This document shows positions 6,156 to 10,103 of a stretch of 10,103 nucleotides of DNA, one piece after another. Origin of the DNA: CALELM01 sp045617105 (GTDB taxonomy: Bacteria > Bacillota > Negativicutes > Selenomonadales > Selenomonadaceae); contig JAZLHW010000023.1 in NCBI GenBank assembly GCA_045617105.1, positions 1 through 10,103 on the forward strand, given 5' to 3'. How positions within the stretch are numbered: the first letter of the stretch is position 1; each line of letters starts with the position of its first letter. The notes under the pieces are model-generated. The model had not been told where the DNA came from, searched no databases, and saw only the letters and a list, made by a program, of their open reading frames with translations. A program made the translations under genes and the position numbers.

Positions 6156-6887
6156 ATGCTGGAGTTAAAGAACATTGTTTTCGAGGTAACTGAGGGCGAA
6201 AAGAAAAAAAAGATCATTCATGATTTAAGCTTTCAGGTAGAGCCGCGGAAGTTTGTAGTTATTACGGGACCGAATGGCAGCGGAAAGTCAACGCTTGCAC
6301 GAATCATTGCCGGCATTGAGCAGCCAACTTCTGGTCAGATCTTGTTGGATGGTGAGGATATCACGGGCATGAACATCACGGAGCGCGCCCGCAAGGGAAT
6401 CGGATTTGCTTTTCAGCAGCCTGTTCGGTTCAAGGGCTTGAGGGTCGTTGACTTGCTGCGTTTGGCAACGGGCAAGCATCTGACGCAAAAAGAGGCATGT
6501 GAATATCTTTCTGAGGTTGGTCTCTGTGCAAAGGATTATATAAATCGTGAGGTCAATGCTTCCTTGTCAGGCGGTGAGCTGAAACGCATTGAGATTGCGA
6601 CAGTGATGGCACGCAAGGCAAAGCTGACTCTCTTTGATGAGCCGGAAGCAGGAATTGACTTGTGGAGTTTTCAAAACCTGATTCGTATTTTTGAAAAGAT
6701 GCAGGCAGATATTCATGACAGTACGATTATCGTTATTTCGCATCAGGAGCGAATTTTGAGTATTGCAGATGAGATTATTGTTTTGGCAGAGGGAAAAATT
6801 CAAAAGCGTGGTGCAGGAAAGGAAATCCTTCCTGAAATTATTGGTACAGAATCGGCATGGAGCGGCTGTGGCTGCATACGGCTGTAA
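6156..6887 (+). CDS. smsC: SmsC/SufC-like ATPase of minimal Fe-S cluster assembly system
   Basis: This is a 243-residue ABC-type ATPase with no membrane partner. Its motifs are Walker A GPNGSGKST (38-46), Q-loop FAFQQP (Gln87), signature LSGGE (137-141), Walker B LTLFDEPEAGIDLW (157-170, Glu162) and H-loop VISHQ (His196). The FDEPEAGIDLWSF Walker B/D-loop differs from the LDETDSGLD of canonical SufC and fits the minimal SmsC type. It is followed after 20 bases by an SmsB-like scaffold, so together they should drive ATP-dependent cluster assembly or transfer in the cytoplasm. The start at 6156 is chosen for GAGGAG eight bases upstream. A TTG at 6138 would give 249 residues but lacks a well-placed site. 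The C-terminus ends SGCGCIRL, with two cysteines, which is worth noting. A general transporter ATPase annotation would be wrong, given the partner gene. Confidence 0.85.
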   Translation: MLELKNIVFEVTEGEKKKKIIHDLSFQVEPRKFVVITGPNGSGKSTLARIIAGIEQPTSGQILLDGEDITGMNITERARKGIGFAFQQPVRFKGLRVVDLLRLATGKHLTQKEACEYLSEVGLCAKDYINREVNASLSGGELKRIEIATVMARKAKLTLFDEPEAGIDLWSFQNLIRIFEKMQADIHDSTIIVISHQERILSIADEIIVLAEGKIQKRGAGKEILPEIIGTESAWSGCGCIRL

Positions 6888-6907
6888 CCTGCAAGGGAGT
6901 GTGGGAT

Positions 6908-7834
6908 ATGGAAAAAATGGATGCAATACAGTTGAGGCTGCTGCAGGAAGTGGCAGATCTTCATAAGGTGCCGGAGGGCGCATATAATTTTCGGGCAAAC
7001 AGCCAGCTTGCCGGACGGCATACAACGGCAAATATAGATATACGATCCAAATCAGATGGAACTGGAATTGATATTCATATCAAGCCTGGAACGAAGAAGG
7101 AAAGCGTGCATATTCCGGTCGTACTGAGTGCCAGCGGTATTAAGGAAACTGTTTATAATGATTTTTATATCGGGGACGACTGCGATGTTGTCATTGTGGC
7201 AGGCTGCGGCATTGACAACTGCGGCACGCAGGATTCGGAGCATGACGGGGTTCATCGTTTCTTCCTTGGAAAAAATTCTGTGGTCAAGTATGTGGAAAAG
7301 CATTATGGTTCTGGAGATGGGACGGGAAAGCGTATTCTCAATCCTGTAACGGAGCTTACTATGGAAGAAAACAGCATGATGGAAATGGAAATGGTGCAAA
7401 TTAAGGGCGTAGATTCCACGAATCGAATGAGCAAGGCAGTTTTGGGGAAAGGAGCTCGCCTTGTGGTGCATGAACGACTGATGACGCATGGGGAGCAATC
7501 TGCCGTCAGCAGATATGATGTTTGCCTGAATGGGGAAGGCGCGAGTGCAGATGTCGTTTCGCGTTCTGTGGCAAGGGACAGATCCTATCAGAAGCTTGAT
7601 CTTTGTGTGAAGGGGAATGCTGCCTGCAATGGACATACGGAATGTGATTCCATTATCATGGACGAAGGACGGATTCTTGCCGTTCCGTCCTTGGAGGCAA
7701 ATCACACGGACGCAATGCTTGTGCATGAAGCTGCTATTGGAAAAATTGCTGGCGATCAGCTGATTAAGCTGATGACACTTGGTTTGACAGAAAAAGAGGC
7801 AGAGGAACAGATCATCAATGGATTCTTGAAATAA
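6908..7834 (+). CDS. smsB: SmsB/SufB-SufD-family Fe-S cluster scaffold protein (short form)
   Basis: At 308 residues this is much shorter than SufB (about 470-495) or SufD (about 420), as expected of the minimal SmsB scaffold. It lacks the long SufB N-terminal part. The N-terminus has YNFRANSQLAGRHTTANI (26-43). The beta-helix core includes AGCGIDNCGTQDSEHDGVH (98-116). The C-terminal block carries CDSII (246-250) and LVHEAAIGKIAGDQL (271-285). Cys246 and Glu274 align with E. coli SufB Cys405 and Glu434, the pair needed for cluster formation, and the spacing is nearly the same (28 against 29). The TEKEAEEQIINGFL tail also matches the family. The start is supported by GGGAG eight bases upstream. 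A terminator follows, so this is a closed two-gene operon with no cysteine desulfurase (sufS) or sufU beside it. The sulfur source must be elsewhere. Confidence 0.85.
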   Translation: MEKMDAIQLRLLQEVADLHKVPEGAYNFRANSQLAGRHTTANIDIRSKSDGTGIDIHIKPGTKKESVHIPVVLSASGIKETVYNDFYIGDDCDVVIVAGCGIDNCGTQDSEHDGVHRFFLGKNSVVKYVEKHYGSGDGTGKRILNPVTELTMEENSMMEMEMVQIKGVDSTNRMSKAVLGKGARLVVHERLMTHGEQSAVSRYDVCLNGEGASADVVSRSVARDRSYQKLDLCVKGNAACNGHTECDSIIMDEGRILAVPSLEANHTDAMLVHEAAIGKIAGDQLIKLMTLGLTEKEAEEQIINGFLK

Positions 7835-7867
7835 CTGCTGGAAAAGGAAAGTGTTTTGGAATAGAAT

Positions 7868-7919
7868 AAGCGTGCATGAACTGGAACAGATTCCATGAGT
7901 CATGCACGCTTTTGTTTTG
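7868..7919. terminator. Bidirectional rho-independent terminator between convergent genes
   Basis: AAGCGTGCATGA (7868-7879) pairs perfectly with TCATGCACGCTT (7900-7911), 12 bp. An inner TGGAA/TTCCA stem sits in the 20-base loop, and TTTTGTTTT follows on the plus strand. It ends the Fe-S assembly pair. It also lies downstream of the convergent M20 peptidase gene, whose stop is at 7929-7931. Confidence 0.88.
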
Positions 7920-7928
7920 GTATGGGGA

Positions 7929-9053
7929 TCATTCTGTGCTGGTCATTAACGCAATGAGAAGCTCTGTCGATTTTACTAGCTGATCCGTGCTGATATATTC
8001 CTTGAGAGAATGAGGATTCTGGACTCCACAGGAAATAGCAAGCGCCTGTTTTCCCTGCTCATTGAAATGATTGGCATCGTTGCAGTCGAGGCTATTGCGT
8101 GGCTTACACAGAATACCGTGTGCTTCACACGCTTTGGCAAAGCGTTGGAGAACAGGTTCTTGTTCAGACATCGCATAGGAATGACCTCCAATGCGGCTGT
8201 TCATTTCTATGCCCGCCCCGTGTTCTTCGGCTATGGCTTGAAAGGTTTTCTTTACATTATCCAATTCAGCGAGAGCTTCTTCATGGACATAGCTTCGGAT
8301 CTCACCGCATATCGTGCAGTTGAATGGGTAGGTGTCTGTGCCATAACCTCCCTGCAAGGAACCGATGTTTACGGTAGTGTTTTTGTTGATCTGCCCCAGC
8401 TTCAGCTCTGAGATCGCTTTTGCAGCAATAGAGATGGCGTGAACGCCATGTTCTGGATGGAAGCCAGCATGTTTTTCCAAACCAGTAATTTTGATTTGGA
8501 AGGGGATGGCACTAGCGGCACGCAGGATACACTCTCCGATATTTCCTGCGGCTTCTACAACATAGACTTCCTTCGATTTGATCCGCCGAAATTTGTACAG
8601 CTCCATTCCACGGCAATAGTCTTCTTCTGCACAAGAAAAAATCAATTCAATGTGACGATGTGGAAGACGTTTTTTGCAAATGTAGTGGAGCGCTTCCAAG
8701 ACTGCTGTAATGCCAGCAACATTGTCGGCGCCGAGAATTGTGTTATTGCTTCCAGTAATAGTTCCATCTTGATGAATGACAGGATGTTTATTTTCCGCAG
8801 GACCAACTGAATCCATGTGTGTGACGAAAAGCAGAGGGGGGAGATCTATCTCACCGGGGCAGAGAGCGTAAAGATTGCCTGCCATTCCCCCTGTTGTAGC
8901 ATAGGTATCATCTTCTAGGAAGGCTGTACCAAGCTCTATCAGATGCCGTTGTATCTCATCGGATAAAATTCTTTCATTGTAAGATGGGTTATCAATGCTC
9001 GCCAAGGCAAGAAACGTGTTGACGATCTGCGTTTTGTCCAGTTGAATCTCCAT
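7929..9053 (-). CDS. M20-family zinc metallopeptidase (tripeptidase T-like)
   Basis: The 374-residue cytoplasmic enzyme belongs to the M20 family of aminopeptidases, dipeptidases and deacylases. Recognisable positions are FVTHMDSVGP (76-85) with ligand His79 and Asp81, ILGADNVAGI (106-115) with bridging Asp110, SCAEED (140-145) with catalytic Glu143 and ligand Glu144, and VVEAAG (165-170) with Glu167 where PepT-like enzymes usually have Asp. Near the C-terminus are DCNDANHFNEQG (323-334) and NPHSLKEYI (346-354) with ligand His348. The central lid/dimerisation region (about 180-290) includes KHAGFHPEHGVHAI. A complete set of metal ligands suggests activity. The exact substrate (tripeptide, dipeptide or acylated amino acid) cannot be told. 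The start is supported by AGAGGAG nine bases upstream. It is a single-gene unit on this strand. Confidence 0.85.
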   Translation of the reverse strand: MEIQLDKTQIVNTFLALASIDNPSYNERILSDEIQRHLIELGTAFLEDDTYATTGGMAGNLYALCPGEIDLPPLLFVTHMDSVGPAENKHPVIHQDGTITGSNNTILGADNVAGITAVLEALHYICKKRLPHRHIELIFSCAEEDYCRGMELYKFRRIKSKEVYVVEAAGNIGECILRAASAIPFQIKITGLEKHAGFHPEHGVHAISIAAKAISELKLGQINKNTTVNIGSLQGGYGTDTYPFNCTICGEIRSYVHEEALAELDNVKKTFQAIAEEHGAGIEMNSRIGGHSYAMSEQEPVLQRFAKACEAHGILCKPRNSLDCNDANHFNEQGKQALAISCGVQNPHSLKEYISTDQLVKSTELLIALMTSTE

Positions 9054-9151
9054 GATATGAAACTCCTCTTGTTACATTGTAAATGCTGCGTAGTTTTTAT
9101 TTTTATATTCGTCAAAGAAGGACGGAATCCTCTTAGAATTGAAAGAAATTT
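9054..9151. other. Intergenic stretch between the peptidase start and MITE copy 2
   Basis: This AT-rich leader upstream of the peptidase gene should hold its promoter. On the minus strand, TTGACG (complement of 9108-9113) could be a -35, but no convincing -10 lies 16-18 bases downstream of it. No open frame of note is present. Confidence 0.3.
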
Positions 9152-9257
9152 TTATAACGCCATTGTTCAACGGGAGATATGCTCACCGCTTGTTAAAATT
9201 TGGCTTCCCTCACTTACAGCAAGCTGTTGAAGAAGGGGACATCTTAGCTTCGTTATA
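9152..9257 (-). mobile_element. MITE-like element, copy 2 (short form, inverted)
   Basis: It has the same termini as copy 1 in opposite orientation: TTATAACG at 9152-9159 and CGTTATA at 9251-9257. The repeat proper is at about 9155-9255 with TA on both sides (9153-9154 and 9256-9257). Matches to copy 1 are 9172-9257 with 410-495 (one difference) and 9152-9170 with 542-560 (identical). Only one base (9171) lies where copy 1 has 46. It carries no transposase. The short open frames across it, which read LKFGFPHLQQAVEEG on one strand and LRCPLLQQLAV on the other, are probably incidental. Confidence 0.65.
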
Positions 9258-9300
9258 GACGGGACATTGATAAATGAATATGTTTCGATGTAGAAAAACA

Positions 9301-9359
9301 AAAAGGGCTGTACACACATCTGTTCATGAAGGAAACAAATATGTGCTGCAGCCCCTTTT
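9301..9359. terminator. Bidirectional terminator downstream of the small leftward gene
   Basis: AAAAGGGCTG (9301-9310) pairs with CAGCCCCTTTT (9349-9359, one extra C). An inner CACAT (9315-9319) pairs with ATGTG (9341-9345). On the minus strand it ends in CCCTTTTTGTTTTT. It lies after the stop of the 82-residue gene. A further inverted repeat, TCCAATG (9359-9365) with CATTGGA (9384-9390), sits between it and that gene. Confidence 0.75.
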
Positions 9360-9413
9360 CCAATGCGGCATTTCCACATGCATCATTGGAAGAGTATCCG
9401 TTTTGTTATTGGT

Positions 9414-9662
9414 TTAATACAAGCTGTGAAGAAACAGGCAGGTTTCTTGCCAAGACAATTCATTGTCCATTGCTTGCTGTTGAATGGCATTTGCAATCTT
9501 CTGGGAAACTGCTTGGCTCATGCCTTTGGGGTTGCGAAGAATCTTGAGATTATTATTATCGGTGTCATAGCGGAGCCTGCCATCACAAGAATCCTTGTCT
9601 TTTCCGTAGCCAATAAAAATGCGATGGTCATGGCGCATGACGATATGATCCCATGCAATCAT
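9414..9662 (-). CDS. Hypothetical protein, 82 residues
   Basis: This small soluble protein begins MIAWDHIVMRHDHRIFIGYG. It continues with a basic/asparagine-rich middle (YDTDNNNLKILRNPKG, about 33-48), then a helical part, MSQAVSQKIANAIQQQAMD (49-67), and ends SWQETCLFLHSLY. I do not recognise the family. No signal peptide or membrane segment is seen. The start at ATG 9662 is supported by an ideal AGGAGG seven bases upstream. The TTG six bases further upstream in frame is too close to that site. The gene stands alone between a terminator and an AT-rich gap. Ideal translation signals and its own terminator argue that it is real. Confidence 0.65.
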   Translation of the reverse strand: MIAWDHIVMRHDHRIFIGYGKDKDSCDGRLRYDTDNNNLKILRNPKGMSQAVSQKIANAIQQQAMDNELSWQETCLFLHSLY

Positions 9663-9971
9663 AAACAAACCTCCTTTCTAAGTGCTTTTTACAAGCATGA
9701 CATATGAAATTATCATGCCTTATTTAATACTTCACCGTGAAAGGACAAAAATCCTTCTTGATTTGATAAAATTTATTTATTTTTTATCATTTTCTGTTTT
9801 TTAAGTAGTTTTCAAATGGATTTGCTGATATAGGGATCCTTAAGCATTAGGAGAGCAGTGGATTATTTTGGAAATATGACGGAAAATGGCAGCAGATAAT
9901 TACAGGAGGACCTATGGAAATACCCTGCAAAGTATAGGATATGAAGATGTGGGCAAAAGTAAAAAAGGCTA
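9663..9971. other. AT-rich gene-free stretch
   Basis: No credible gene is seen. It contains the leader of the 82-residue gene, with an interrupted palindrome CATGA/TCATG at about 9696-9717. Further right is a very AT-rich block at about 9757-9805 (runs such as ATTTATTTATTTTTTATC). An AGGAGG at about 9904-9909 is followed by a seven-codon frame (MEIPCKV) that is too short to call. It probably acts as upstream region for the promoter at 9972. Confidence 0.5.
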
Positions 9972-10003
9972 TTGACAGAGGCGGCGAATGCGTGTAATAT
10001 AAT
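9972..10003 (+). promoter_or_regulatory. Strong promoter reading out of the window, possibly of a stable-RNA operon
   Basis: A perfect -35 TTGACA (9972-9977) is followed after 17 bases by TAATAT (9995-10000), which overlaps a perfect TATAAT (9998-10003, 20-base spacing). An A-run (9960-9966) lies just upstream, like an UP element. About 100 bases of non-coding, hairpin-rich leader follow, and the window then ends in AAAAAAGTCCTT (about 10092-10103), which could be the start of a second -35. Tandem promoters with an untranslated leader are typical of rRNA operons. This last step is inference, because no rRNA sequence is visible. Confidence 0.6.
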
Positions 10004-10103
10004 ACAAGTCGCTGCGAGGTGACAGGCTTGAGAGAAGGGTTCACGGCATGGCAGCCAGTGCTTCCTCAGCTGGTTCAGGCAGACAGGAAATAAAAAAGTC
10101 CTT

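Noticed and set aside
7052..7903. Leftward 283-residue open frame opposite smsB
   Set aside because: It lies antisense to a clearly conserved gene and runs through its terminator.
9167..9379. Leftward 70-residue open frame across copy 2 and the terminator
   Set aside because: It runs through a strong bidirectional terminator, has no ribosome binding site and shares only the repeat part with the frame in copy 1.
9914..9937. Seven-codon leader peptide (MEIPCKV) with an AGGAGG site
   Set aside because: It is too short, has no run of regulatory codons, and lies upstream of the promoter at 9972, so it cannot attenuate what follows.

Overview
The window looks like an ordinary chromosomal segment of a Bacillota-type bacterium, most likely Negativicutes (Selenomonas/Mitsuokella-like). 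This placement is inferred. It rests on strong AGGAGG-type ribosome binding sites, one clear export signal, the type of minimal Fe-S scaffold pair present, and an Rpn-type nuclease tail. No 16S or other phylogenetic marker lies fully inside the window.

Layout. Bases 1-146 hold the C-terminal end of an Rpn-like PD-(D/E)XK nuclease/transposase. A large palindrome with a T-run follows (163-247). Bases ~250-728 are a decayed coding region with a small MITE-like element (about 146 bp) inserted in it. Removing the element plus one TA target copy restores the reading frame exactly. Next come thiD (841-1665) and, overlapping it by four bases, an exported SGNH hydrolase with a Lys-Pro-rich linker (1662-3188). 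A bidirectional terminator separates these from a leftward two-gene signalling operon: a stand-alone Hpt phosphotransfer protein (4324-4677) and a receiver-HD-GYP response regulator (3227-4294). trpS (4902-5951) also runs leftward, with its own promoter and terminator. Rightward and divergent from trpS are an ABC-type ATPase and a SufB/SufD-like scaffold protein (6156-7834), which together match the minimal SmsCB Fe-S cluster assembly system. A second bidirectional terminator separates them from a leftward M20 metallopeptidase (7929-9053).

The right end repeats the theme of the left end. A second, shorter copy of the MITE-like element lies in opposite orientation at 9152-9257. It is followed by a strong bidirectional terminator, a leftward orphan small gene (9414-9662), an AT-rich gene-free stretch, and a strong promoter reading rightward at 9972-10003. 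That promoter may serve a stable-RNA operon lying beyond the window.

The main observations are: (1) the two inverted MITE-like copies bracketing the whole 8.6-kb gene block, with an in-frame reconstructable empty site for copy 1; and (2) the minimal SmsCB pair, which keeps the key Cys and Glu residues. The rest is largely housekeeping. No CRISPR array, complete insertion sequence, tRNA or riboswitch was seen.
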